From JABIAG01 sp964561995 (GTDB lineage: Archaea > Nanobdellota > Nanobdellia > Woesearchaeales > JABIAG01): a stretch of DNA of 64,000 bases. A program made the translations under genes and the position numbers. The notes beneath the pieces were generated by a model that was not told where the DNA came from, searched no databases, and saw nothing but the letters and a program-made list of their open reading frames with translations. The stretch spans positions 1-64,000 of the forward strand of contig CAZLQZ010000006.1 in assembly GCA_964561995.1 (NCBI GenBank). Reading direction: 5' to 3'. Shown one piece after another: positions 56,710 through 64,000 of the stretch (position 1 is the stretch's first letter; each line of letters begins with the position of its first letter).

Positions 56710-59121
56710 ATGAAGGTGAGAAAAACAATAAAAAAAATTGCAGCTTTGGGAGTAGGACTCTCTATGCTAGGAACAACTGTTCTTGGTGCTATGGCTGCTG
56801 ACTTAGGCGATTACCCTGCACCACTATTTATTCAAAATGGTGAATTTAACGGAGTAATTGTATTAGGTGACAACGCTATTTCTTCAGATACATTAGGAGC
56901 TATTGACATTGCAACATCATTACAATATGGTGGCGGTTCAACTGAAACTTCTATATCTAACGGAGTAAAAATTGAAGCTTCAGGTAATGACTTGAATATC
57001 AATGAAAGTATGGCAGATATCGATACTACATTAGATGATGCAGATCTTCCAGTAATCTTAGGAGATGGTACTTTTGAAGAAAGTGATGGTAATAATAAAA
57101 ATGAAGAAGACTATACTCAGGAATTAAAGTTTTATGATGGAACTGGCGAATTACAGTTAGATCAAGATAAAACTGATGCTCCAAATGGTGGACTTTATCT
57201 TGTAATCGACAAAAATGAAGTATTATATAATTATACTTTAGAATTTGAAGATTATTTAGAATACGATAACACATCTGCAACAACTGCAAGTGATGATATG
57301 GAAACTGCTAAAATCGAAATACAAGGTAATTTATATACAATTACTGATGTTAAATTAGATACTGGTAAAATCAAATCACTTACTTTACAAGCTGGAGATA
57401 CAACTGTATGGCTAGAACAAGGAGCACCAATTACAAGAATTATTGGTGGTGAAGAGCATGAAGTTGAATTGATGGATGTTAATGAAGATGAAAACAAATG
57501 TGGTGTTACAGTTGATGGAACTTTAATGTGGGTTGATACAGGTTCTTCAAAGAAAGTTTCTGGAATTGAAATCGGAGTAACTGACGCAATAGTTGTACAT
57601 TCAGAATTGAAAGATACTGATGTTTGTGAAGTTAATTTAGGAGCTTCTGAAATTAAATTAGAAAACAACCAAGAAATTGAATTGAACGGAAAAGATATTG
57701 ATGGTTCAAAAGCATTTTACATAGAAGCTCTAGGTGGAAAACTTGAAGAAATTAAAATTCAATACACACCTGATGAAAAAATGTATCTTGCAGCTGGCGA
57801 TACATATGCAGACCCAGTTCTTGGAAATTTTGAAATTTCATATGCAGGAGTAACAGTAGAAACTTCAGACATTAGTCTTGATGTATCTAGCAACGATTTT
57901 GCTTTATCATTCAATAACGTTGATGGTAAAGAGGTAGAATTACCTTTCTATTGTAATAATAGTTGTGATGCAGCTACTGATGTTATGTTTTTCGGAACTG
58001 ACAACTCACCAGATGAAAGATACTATTTTGACGGTGGAATTTGCGTAGGTACATCCGATGTAAATGATTGTGAAGGTGCAAGATTTTTAGTTGAAGAAGG
58101 TAAAGAATTACACGTAATTGAAATAGATGATATCGATACAAGTAATAATAGAACTACTTTAAAAGATATTACATATGGCAGTTCAAAAACAACTAGTAAT
58201 TCAATTACTAACGCAGCTGTTGCACACGATTTACCTGCTGGTGGACAAACGGTTAATTTAGCAATTAATACTGCTACTAATGCTGTATCATTTATTGATG
58301 CAGGAACTGATAATTTAGTTGGAGTTAATGATGCTTTCTTTACAGAATATGAAGCACAATTAAATTTGACTGGATTTGATGTAAATGGAAGCGTTGCTTC
58401 TGTATTAGGAAACCTTACACCATCTAACTTTACAGTTACATTTGTAGAGCCAGATAATGCAGTTGATTCAACATCAGGAACTGAAGATAGTAGATCCGAA
58501 ACTACATTTATGATTGACATTGACACAAGCGATGAAGAGTTTGATGTAAATGCACCAGGAATGGTTAGAGCTACTTTCAACAATGTTGATGTAAGTAAAT
58601 CAAATGATGACGACCAATTATACTACTCTAACTTTGGTACAAGTGTAGTATATGATAGCAAAGAAGCTAGAAGTGCAGAAATAGTATTCCCAGAAGAAGA
58701 ACTTTTTGCAAGTGTATTTGTTAGTCCAGTTGGTGCAAATGTTGTTGTAAGTGGATCAGGCGCTTCAAAGAAAATTGAAGTTGGAACTGCAAAATTAGCT
58801 TCAGAAGTTGCTAGCTTAGAAGCACAAAACTCACTTATTATAGGTGGTCCATGTGCAAACGCAGCTGCAGCTGAGTTCTTAGGTGTAACAAGTGCAACTT
58901 GTTCAGAAGGAGCTCCAGAAGTAAATACAGCAGTGATAAAACTTCAAGCTTATGGCGAAAATGTAGCTATGTTAGTTAACGGTTACGACGCTATAGACAC
59001 TAGAAGGGCTGCTAGAGTACTTGCAAACTATGCAGACTATTCTGTTGAATTAACTGGAGACGAAGTTGTTGTTTCTGGTACTGACTTCAGTAATATAGTT
59101 GTTACTAGCGCTGCAGAATAA
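56710..59121 (+). CDS. S-layer protein
   Basis: 803 residues. A signal peptide (KIAALGVGLSMLGTTVLGAMA, cleavage near AMA) is followed by an N-terminal S_layer_N-like domain (LGDNAISSDTLGAIDIATSLQ), a long Asp/Thr/Ser-rich beta region, and the C-terminal S_layer_C-like motif set (IIGGPCANAAAAEFLGV then AIDTRRAARVLANYADY). These motifs are shared with methanogen and Thermococcales S-layers. The protein is acidic and would form the two-dimensional surface lattice. Strong SD, own promoter, and a T-rich terminator indicate high expression. Confidence 0.9.
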   Translation: MKVRKTIKKIAALGVGLSMLGTTVLGAMAADLGDYPAPLFIQNGEFNGVIVLGDNAISSDTLGAIDIATSLQYGGGSTETSISNGVKIEASGNDLNINESMADIDTTLDDADLPVILGDGTFEESDGNNKNEEDYTQELKFYDGTGELQLDQDKTDAPNGGLYLVIDKNEVLYNYTLEFEDYLEYDNTSATTASDDMETAKIEIQGNLYTITDVKLDTGKIKSLTLQAGDTTVWLEQGAPITRIIGGEEHEVELMDVNEDENKCGVTVDGTLMWVDTGSSKKVSGIEIGVTDAIVVHSELKDTDVCEVNLGASEIKLENNQEIELNGKDIDGSKAFYIEALGGKLEEIKIQYTPDEKMYLAAGDTYADPVLGNFEISYAGVTVETSDISLDVSSNDFALSFNNVDGKEVELPFYCNNSCDAATDVMFFGTDNSPDERYYFDGGICVGTSDVNDCEGARFLVEEGKELHVIEIDDIDTSNNRTTLKDITYGSSKTTSNSITNAAVAHDLPAGGQTVNLAINTATNAVSFIDAGTDNLVGVNDAFFTEYEAQLNLTGFDVNGSVASVLGNLTPSNFTVTFVEPDNAVDSTSGTEDSRSETTFMIDIDTSDEEFDVNAPGMVRATFNNVDVSKSNDDDQLYYSNFGTSVVYDSKEARSAEIVFPEEELFASVFVSPVGANVVVSGSGASKKIEVGTAKLASEVASLEAQNSLIIGGPCANAAAAEFLGVTSATCSEGAPEVNTAVIKLQAYGENVAMLVNGYDAIDTRRAARVLANYADYSVELTGDEVVVSGTDFSNIVVTSAAE

Positions 59122-59134
59122 GAAGGCAAATAGC

Positions 59135-59154
59135 TTTTTTTCTTTTTTTTTTTT
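59135..59154 (+). terminator. T-rich terminator after the S-layer gene
   Basis: A run of 19 thymidines interrupted by one C lies 14 bp after the S-layer stop. Archaeal RNA polymerase terminates at such oligo-T tracts without needing a hairpin. Confidence 0.65.
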
Positions 59155-59219
59155 AATAAAATTCTAATTTTTTAAATAAAACCATAAAAATTATAAATGA
59201 GTTATTTATTAATGATAAT

Positions 59220-59753
59220 ATGAAAAAAATAATTTGTATTTTATTGATGTTGATGATTATACCTTCTGCTTTAGCTTTTACTCTTAAATCGTATCCTGGT
59301 ATGTTTACAAATAAGAATCAATTGGATGTTAAAATTGTAGTTGGTGATTTAGCAATTGCTTCAGATACAATTGGGGCAGTAGAAATTGCAACTTCTTTAC
59401 AATATAATCCAACTACCAATAAAACTTATATTGGGGTTCAGGCAGTATTGGCTTCAGAAATTGAAGATGTAAGTCAAGAAAATTTAATTATAGTTGGTGG
59501 GCCTTGTGCAAATGCGATTGCGGCAGAATTAATGAATTATCCAAATCCTTGTTATAGTCCTATTCCTGATAATACGGGTATACTAAGATTATATGAATTT
59601 GATTATGGAGTCTCAATTTTAGTAGCGGGCAGATCTGCAATAGATACAAGAAGAGCTTCAAGAATAATTGCTAATTATTATGATTATAACCTTGCAAATT
59701 CAAAATATATGGAAGTTTTCGCAGCATTAGAAACTCAAATTTTAATTAATTAA
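59220..59753 (+). CDS. Miniature S-layer paralogue
   Basis: 177 residues with signal peptide (IICILLMLMIIPSALAF). It joins the N-terminal motif VVGDLAIASDTIGAVEIATS directly to the C-terminal IIVGGPCANAIAAELMN and AIDTRRASRIIANYYDY, which means it has both ends of the S-layer protein next door but none of its 500-residue middle. It could be a minor lattice component, a cap or edge subunit, or a spacer. It lies 98 bp after the full-length gene, and its 3' end overlaps the radical SAM gene by 12 bp. Confidence 0.85.
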   Translation: MKKIICILLMLMIIPSALAFTLKSYPGMFTNKNQLDVKIVVGDLAIASDTIGAVEIATSLQYNPTTNKTYIGVQAVLASEIEDVSQENLIIVGGPCANAIAAELMNYPNPCYSPIPDNTGILRLYEFDYGVSILVAGRSAIDTRRASRIIANYYDYNLANSKYMEVFAALETQILIN

Positions 59754-60941
59754 TTCTGCAGTAAAAATATTGTGCTTAGTTCTTTTTATTTTAACTTTAA
59801 TAATTCCTTTTGAAAAAGAGTTAATAATAGAAATGGTTCTGTTTTTTGCAACTAATAATTTTTCATTCTTTAATCTACCCTCACTAATTATCTTAGCTTC
59901 AATTATTTCGCCCTTTTTAAACGGTTTAGGGAGGTTTTTTGTTTTTTCTATGTCAAAGTCCGTCTCATCAAAAATGAGCTTTAAACCATATTTATCTTGT
60001 AATTCTTTTAGTTTAGAAAAAAAATCTTCCCAACTTAATTCTTTTAATAATCTTCCACCTTTATATCTTAAATATTTTTGAATACCGACTTTAGGATGTG
60101 TTTGTTTGTTTTTTAGTTTTGCTACAAAGTTCACTATTTCTTCAATGTCATTATCATTAATTCCTGGTGCCCAAACTGGTGCAACAATTAATTCTACTTT
60201 AGATTTAGCAACATATTTTATCATATTTAAAACATGTTCCAGATTGTATGGTTTTACAGCTATTTGCTTAGCATTTTTTTTATCGACTGAATTTAATGAT
60301 ATGTTAAGTCTTGTAAATCCTGATTCAATGAACTCATCTATTATTTTTTCAGTTAATAAAGTTCCATTAGTGTCCATTGAAACTCTTTTTACAGATTTAT
60401 TTTTTCTAATTTCTTTAACTAAATAGGCTAGTTTTTTGTATCTTAGGGGTTCACCTTGACAACCAATGTGAATTTCGATGTTATTATTTTCTTTGAATTC
60501 AATTAATTTGTTTAATTCTTCGACCATGTAGTCAGCTTCAACAATAAAATCTACTGGTCTTTTTAATTCCGAAACTGAACAATAAATGCAATCAAGGTTA
60601 CAAGATGTAATTGGTTTAATTTCAATTATGTTTGTATTTCTGTCAATAATTCCAAATGCAACATTTCCCATTAAGGGAATTTCTGAATTTTTATGTATAT
60701 AAACTGTTTTTTTGCCATTGAGAATGTTTGTTAATTCATTAAAACCTTTTAGTAATAAGTGGTCAAATTTATGTGATTTTTTTTCAGAACAATTAATGGT
60801 TAAAATTTCGTCTTTAACTTTGAATTTTCCTATTTTTTCTAATTCTTCATTTTTAATATCAAAATAAAATATTTTTAGAAAATTAGCTCTTACAAAATCT
60901 TCTTTTTGATTGAATTTAATATCTTCAAATTTTAATTGCAT
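59742..60941 (-). CDS. Radical SAM protein with C-terminal TRAM-like domain
   Basis: 399 residues. The cluster motif is PITSCNLDCIYCSVSELK (CxxxCxxC, about 113-125), followed by HIGCQGEPLRYK and typical TIM-barrel motifs (VSMDTNGTLLTEKIIDEF, LNISLNSVDKKNAKQIA). About the last 65 residues form a small beta domain (FKKGEIIEAKIISEGRL to the end) like TRAM, an RNA-binding module. An N-terminal 90-residue region precedes the radical SAM core. RNA or protein modification is possible; substrate unknown. Confidence 0.84.
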   Translation of the reverse strand: MQLKFEDIKFNQKEDFVRANFLKIFYFDIKNEELEKIGKFKVKDEILTINCSEKKSHKFDHLLLKGFNELTNILNGKKTVYIHKNSEIPLMGNVAFGIIDRNTNIIEIKPITSCNLDCIYCSVSELKRPVDFIVEADYMVEELNKLIEFKENNNIEIHIGCQGEPLRYKKLAYLVKEIRKNKSVKRVSMDTNGTLLTEKIIDEFIESGFTRLNISLNSVDKKNAKQIAVKPYNLEHVLNMIKYVAKSKVELIVAPVWAPGINDNDIEEIVNFVAKLKNKQTHPKVGIQKYLRYKGGRLLKELSWEDFFSKLKELQDKYGLKLIFDETDFDIEKTKNLPKPFKKGEIIEAKIISEGRLKNEKLLVAKNRTISIINSFSKGIIKVKIKRTKHNIFTAELIN

Positions 60942-61090
60942 CTTGTTGTTATTTAATATATATTTTATAAAGGTTTTTAAGAATGGGTTATATAATTAAA
61001 TAATTATTGGTATGTTTAAAAAGTATTTTTTTAGGTATTTTTGTTATAGAATCTAAAACTTTAAATACCTCTTTTTTCTATTATTTATTT

Positions 61091-61705
61091 ATGGGGGAAG
61101 AAGACGTTGTAATTACATATGAAACTCTATTTGAGATCTTTAGAAGAGAGAAAAATAGAGGAGAATTACAAACACTAGATGAGGATTTTTTCATTAATGT
61201 TGTTAAGTATTTAGGCCAAAAAAAAAATATTGTTGAAAAAGAGAATAATACTCAAGATGCTTTATTTGCTGAAGAAGAAAAATTAAAGGCTGAAAAACAA
61301 CTTTATAATATAAAAAAAATCTTGCGTGATTTATACGAAATTAGAGAAAAGAAAATTGTTGATATGGCTTTAAATAAATCTAGAACACAAAGTCCATTAA
61401 TTGATGATTCTTCTTTATTAAAAGAGGAAAGAATTCTTTATGTAGACATTGTTAAAATATTTGATAGGCATAGGCAAGATATTTTGATGAGAATATTAAA
61501 TACTCAGATGCCTACTATTGATGTTGATGAAAAAAAAGCTGATGAGCCAACTGAGTTAAAATTAAAATTTGTTGAAGATACACCCGAATTTGTTGGTCCG
61601 GATATGGAAACATTAGGCCCTTTTGTTAAGGATGATGTTTCAGTTTTTTCTAAACAAATTGCCGATATTCTATTGAGTAAGGGCTGTGCTGAATCTTTTG
61701 AATAA
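61091..61705 (+). CDS. GINS replication complex subunit (Gins51-like)
   Basis: 204 residues from ATG 61091 (an upstream in-frame Met at 61007 would add an unlikely hydrophobic stretch that covers the promoter). The N-terminal A domain opens with ITYETLFEIFRREKNRGELQ, typical of archaeal GINS; helices with KKILRDLYEIREKKIVDMAL follow. The small C-terminal B domain ends LGPFVKDDVSVFSKQIADIL. The A-then-B order is that of Gins51. GINS links the MCM helicase to Cdc45/RecJ-like proteins and primase in archaeal replication forks. Confidence 0.88.
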   Translation: MGEEDVVITYETLFEIFRREKNRGELQTLDEDFFINVVKYLGQKKNIVEKENNTQDALFAEEEKLKAEKQLYNIKKILRDLYEIREKKIVDMALNKSRTQSPLIDDSSLLKEERILYVDIVKIFDRHRQDILMRILNTQMPTIDVDEKKADEPTELKLKFVEDTPEFVGPDMETLGPFVKDDVSVFSKQIADILLSKGCAESFE

Positions 61706-61760
61706 TTTTTAAGGCTAATTTAGATTATTAATTTTGTTATATTCTGTGTTATAATATTAT

Positions 61761-61845
61761 GTGCTATACGAACGAAGCGAGTGTAGTACTTTGGTAGCTA
61801 TATCAAAAACAATGTTTTCGGAACGTTCTTTGAACGCATACGAAA
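61761..61845 (+). ncRNA. Structured intergenic element, candidate ncRNA
   Basis: Two compact hairpins stand out in an otherwise AT-rich gap. The first is GTGCTATAC-(11 nt)-GTGTAGTAC, 9 pairs including wobbles, at 61761-61789. The second is nested: TTTCG/CGAAA outside and CGTTC-TTT-GAACG inside, at 61816-61845. The stretch is visibly more GC-rich than its surroundings. A TATA-like GTTATATTC lies about 25 nt before the first hairpin. No C/D or H/ACA box motifs are obvious, and no ORF covers it. Confidence 0.4.
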
Positions 61846-61875
61846 CCGTAGTGCAGAAACAAATGAATAGTAACC

Positions 61876-61885
61876 TTTTTAAATA
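61876..61885 (+). promoter_or_regulatory. TATA box of rpl44e
   Basis: TTTTTAAATA about 25 nt upstream of the ATG at 61906. Because the L44e transcript would start after this box, the hairpins at 61761-61845 are not its leader. Confidence 0.6.
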
Positions 61886-61905
61886 GGTGGAATTTTCAAG
61901 TAGTT

Positions 61906-62229
61906 ATGAAAGTTCCTAAACAGATGAATAGATACTGTGCTAAATGTAAAAAGCATACTGAACACAAAGTAGCACAAGCTAAAAGAAAAGGTCTTAACGC
62001 TACTCATCATCAAACAAGAGATAGTAGGAAAAGACAATCTTTAAGAGATAGAGGTGTTGGTATTGGGAGTGGTAATAAAGGAAAATATTCTCGTCCTCCT
62101 ATTGCAAAAAGGAAGATGACTGGTAAAAAACTTACTAAAAAAACTGATTTCAGATATACTTGTGGTGTATGTAAAAAAATTAGCGTTCAAGCAACTGGAA
62201 TGAGATTAAAGAAAGTAGATTTGCAATAA
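61906..62229 (+). CDS. rpl44e: Ribosomal protein L44e
   Basis: 107 residues. The zinc ribbon is CAKCKKHTEHK near residue 11 with a second pair CGVCKK near 88; the intervening RKRQSLRDRGVGIGSGNKGK and KYSRPPIAKRKMTGKK are L44e hallmarks. A 50S component specific to archaea and eukaryotes. The next gene starts 7 bp after its stop. Confidence 0.95.
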   Translation: MKVPKQMNRYCAKCKKHTEHKVAQAKRKGLNATHHQTRDSRKRQSLRDRGVGIGSGNKGKYSRPPIAKRKMTGKKLTKKTDFRYTCGVCKKISVQATGMRLKKVDLQ

Positions 62230-62236
62230 TTTTATT

Positions 62237-62968
62237 GTGATACGTAAATCATTTATTTTTCTACCTGGTATAAGTTATAATTTAGAGAAAAGTCTATGGA
62301 ACCAAGGTATTTTAAATTGGAATGACTTTTTAAAATCAAAAAAAATAAAAGGAATTTCTACAAAACGAAAAAATATTTACAATTTAATTTTAAATAAAGT
62401 TAAAAGTGAATTATTCTCTTTAAATTCTGATTATTTTATTGATAAATTGCCTTCTTCTGAAAATTGGAGGTTGTATAAATTTTTTGAAAATGAAGTTGTT
62501 TTTTTAGATATTGAAGTTGAGCATGTAACAAAGGATGTTACTGTTATTGGTTTGTTTGATGGTATTGATACTAAAATAATGATTCGAGGTTATAATCTTG
62601 ATATGAAAGTATTAAAGCAGGAATTATTAAAATATAAATTAATTGTTACATATAATGGTTCTACTTTTGATATACCTTTTTTAAATAAGCGTTATCCTGG
62701 TCTTATACCTAAAATTCCTTGTTTTGATTTAAAGGTGGGGTGTAGAAGGCTGGGTTTAATTGGAGGATTAAAGGAAGTTGAAAAAAAACTAAATATTAAG
62801 CGTTCTCAAATTATAAAAAAATTAACAAATGGTGATCCTTATCTACTATATCGAATGTGGAAAGGTTCTGGTGACAATTATTATTTAAAATTATTAGTTG
62901 AATACAATGAAGAAGATGTCATTAATTTGAAGAAAATTGCTAATTATGTATCTAAAAATCTATCGTAA
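62237..62968 (+). CDS. YprB-type ribonuclease H-like exonuclease
   Basis: 243 residues starting at GTG 62237, 7 bp after the L44e stop, so it is co-transcribed with L44e. The DEDD motifs are FLDIEVEHVTKDVTVIG (Asp-Glu), VTYNGSTFDIPFLNKR (Asp) and VEYNEEDVINLKKIA (Asp with Glu). The N-terminal 80 residues form a helix-hairpin-helix-like region (GISTKRKNIYNLI). This is the RNase_H_2/YprB family, predicted 3'-5' exonuclease on RNA or DNA. Confidence 0.82.
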   Translation: MIRKSFIFLPGISYNLEKSLWNQGILNWNDFLKSKKIKGISTKRKNIYNLILNKVKSELFSLNSDYFIDKLPSSENWRLYKFFENEVVFLDIEVEHVTKDVTVIGLFDGIDTKIMIRGYNLDMKVLKQELLKYKLIVTYNGSTFDIPFLNKRYPGLIPKIPCFDLKVGCRRLGLIGGLKEVEKKLNIKRSQIIKKLTNGDPYLLYRMWKGSGDNYYLKLLVEYNEEDVINLKKIANYVSKNLS

Positions 62969-63013
62969 TCTTTATAAATATCTTTACTTTCATATCATTA
63001 GGGGGAATTTAAA

Positions 63014-63382
63014 ATGAAAAAGATATTATTTATTATTGCACTTTTATTTTTAGTTGGTTGTACATCAAGTGATAACAGTTTAACAAATGATATTACTGGA
63101 AATGTTGTTGCATATGATGCACCTTCTAATGTTAAGGTAACAGTTAAATTACAAGGTAGTGTAATGGATCCAAGTGAAATTACTGTAAAACAAGGCTCTT
63201 TAGTTTTATTAGAAATTATTGATTTGGATAATGCAACTGATGTATTTGTAGTAAATGGTTACAATGTTGAAGAAAAATTAGTAAATGGAGAAGGACTATT
63301 TTATTTTAAAGCAAATAAGAAAGGCGCATTTACTTATGGTTTAAGAACTGATAAAAGAAAAGGAACATTAGTTGTTAATTAA
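63014..63382 (+). CDS. Cupredoxin-like lipoprotein lacking copper ligands
   Basis: 122 residues. A lipobox signal peptide (LFIIALLFLVGCTSS, Cys16) precedes a beta-sandwich with the pattern VMDPSEITVKQGSLVLLEI of EfeO/cupredoxin-like domains. The usual His, Cys and Met ligands are absent, so no copper site is expected. It would be anchored in the membrane outside the cell. A GGGGG-rich Shine-Dalgarno-like site (about 63000-63005) precedes the ATG. Likely LspA substrate. Confidence 0.8.
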   Translation: MKKILFIIALLFLVGCTSSDNSLTNDITGNVVAYDAPSNVKVTVKLQGSVMDPSEITVKQGSLVLLEIIDLDNATDVFVVNGYNVEEKLVNGEGLFYFKANKKGAFTYGLRTDKRKGTLVVN

Positions 63383-63385
63383 ATA

Positions 63386-63406
63386 ATCACGAATTTGTAT
63401 CGTGAT
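63386..63406 (+). terminator. Hairpin between convergent genes
   Basis: ATCACGA-ATTTGTA-TCGTGAT is a perfect 7-bp inverted repeat with a 7-nt loop, 3 bp after the lipoprotein stop, followed by ATTTAAAAATTTTT. It sits between two converging genes and probably acts as a bidirectional transcription or processing end. Confidence 0.55.
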
Positions 63407-63418
63407 ATTTAAAAATTT

Positions 63419-63736
63419 TTAATTCTTATTTTTTTTAATAAAATAAGCACTTAAGAACAAAATTATTCCAACAATAATAAATCCACATTCTTTTTGAAAA
63501 AAAGTATATTTTATAATAAGTTCAACAATTCCTAATGATATTAATACTGTTCCAACAATATTTAAAATAGTTGCTTTAAGGTGTTTTTGAAATAATTCTT
63601 TTGGTTTTTTATGAAGTGAAAATCCAGAAAATAATTTATCTTTTACATGTCCTACAAAATATGTTACAAAATCAACAACGATACTTGAAATTGCATCTTC
63701 AAGTTGCTCTTTTTTTTTAGATTTTTTATTTGCCAT
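63419..63736 (-). CDS. Small membrane protein with two TM helices
   Basis: 105 residues. A basic, Lys-rich N-terminus (NKKSKKKEQLEDAI) is followed by an amphipathic region and two hydrophobic helices (LNIVGTVLISLGIVELII; CGFIIVGIILFLSAYFI) with a basic end. No family recognised. Confidence 0.6.
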   Translation of the reverse strand: MANKKSKKKEQLEDAISSIVVDFVTYFVGHVKDKLFSGFSLHKKPKELFQKHLKATILNIVGTVLISLGIVELIIKYTFFQKECGFIIVGIILFLSAYFIKKNKN

Positions 63737-63822
63737 GTTTTTATTATGATTATTTGAGTATATAAGTTTTTTGTTTTATTACACATCTTTTGAGTAATGA
63801 TCAAAAATTCTTCATTTTTGTG

Positions 63823-64000
63823 TTAGTATTTACCTAAAGATATTTGTTTTTCTTTAATTTTAAATTTTTTAATGTTGACTTTTCCTTTAAAAACTGGCTC
63901 TCCGTAAACTCCATCGTATCCTGGTTTAACTTTTATTTCTCCATTTCTGTTTTTCATTATTATTTTTGCAATATCTGGATTTATTTTCATTAAATCTTTT
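63823..64000 (-). CDS. C-terminal end of a PHP/EndoQ-like protein (partial)
   Basis: The minus strand is open from the window edge to TAA 63823-63825. The visible end includes MKINPDIAKIIMKNRNG and VKPGYDGVYGEPVF, which recalls the C-terminal PGYDGVYG segment of TIGR00375/endonuclease Q proteins. Since only about 58 residues are inside the window, the assignment is tentative. Confidence 0.5.
   Translation of the reverse strand, partial: KDLMKINPDIAKIIMKNRNGEIKVKPGYDGVYGEPVFKGKVNIKKFKIKEKQISLGKY

Noticed and set aside
57252..58583. Long minus-strand open frames (138 and 186 codons) inside the S-layer gene
   Set aside because: They are antisense shadows of a well-supported S-layer coding region and their translations are Ser/Thr/Val-rich low-quality sequences without any domain.
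61007..61090. N-terminal extension of the GINS gene from an upstream ATG
   Set aside because: The extra 28 residues are hydrophobic, cover the likely promoter, and are not found in the GINS A domain, which begins at the ATG at 61091.
1..64000. CRISPR arrays, insertion sequences, integrases, rRNA genes
   Set aside because: No regularly spaced repeats, no transposase or integrase motifs, and no rRNA-like sequence were seen. The DUF2779 protein has a Cas4-like nuclease domain but no cas neighbours.

Overview
The window is one contiguous, very AT-rich stretch from an archaeon, most likely a small-genome DPANN lineage of the Woesearchaeota/Pacearchaeota/Nanoarchaeota type. The archaeal assignment rests on ribosomal proteins S8e, L37e and L44e, an LSm protein, a GINS subunit, GatD, a ZPR1-type zinc protein, a TrmB regulator, an archaeal-type UMP kinase, a methanogen/Thermococcus-like S-layer protein, and TATA boxes that sit about 25-30 nt upstream of start codons, as expected for leaderless transcripts. 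The DPANN placement is inference from gene content and the many small orphan membrane proteins. No rRNA, CRISPR array, insertion sequence or integrase was found. One tRNA (Leu, UAG) is present.

Layout. 0-6.5 kb: methionyl-tRNA synthetase, small membrane proteins, ZPR1 and orphans. 7-13.5 kb: a fusion of an asparagine-synthase-like protein with a diphthamide synthase (Dph6), then three tandem bacterial-type sigma-70 paralogues and two archaeal winged-helix regulators. 13.5-20.3 kb: P-loop kinase, DHH phosphoesterase, BtpA, Maf, UMP kinase, and a pyruvate:ferredoxin oxidoreductase operon (gamma-alpha-beta, no delta). 20.3-28 kb: membrane proteins, a GDSL lipoprotein and a bacterial-type grpE-(CxxCxxCC protein)-dnaK-(small membrane ORF)-dnaJ cluster. 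28-37 kb: DUF2779 nuclease, a broken ASCH gene, histidine phosphatase, GDPD, a glycosyltransferase and orphans. 37-42 kb: HTH gene and a MoxR/DUF58/VWA/Q-rich membrane operon. 42-56 kb: phosphoesterases, GatD, cis-prenyltransferase, an operon of small membrane proteins, a secreted beta-rich protein, lipoprotein signal peptidase (LspA), PduL, S8e, LSm-L37e, VanZ. 56-64 kb: tRNA-Leu, S-layer protein and a miniature S-layer paralogue, radical SAM, GINS, an unexplained structured intergenic region, L44e, a DEDD exonuclease and a lipoprotein.

How it fits together. PorGAB and PduL give a plausible pyruvate to acetyl-CoA to acetyl-phosphate route of fermentative energy conservation. LspA matches at least two lipobox proteins in the window, suggesting a bacterial-style lipoprotein pathway. 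The most unusual block is 9-13.5 kb. Three sigma-70-like proteins, which bacterial RNA polymerase normally uses, are each transcribed from a nearly identical archaeal BRE/TATA promoter at exactly the same distance from the start codon. They differ stepwise in the residues that would contact promoter DNA. This is the best candidate in the window for a poorly described system: sigma-like factors working alongside, or subverting, TBP/TFB transcription.
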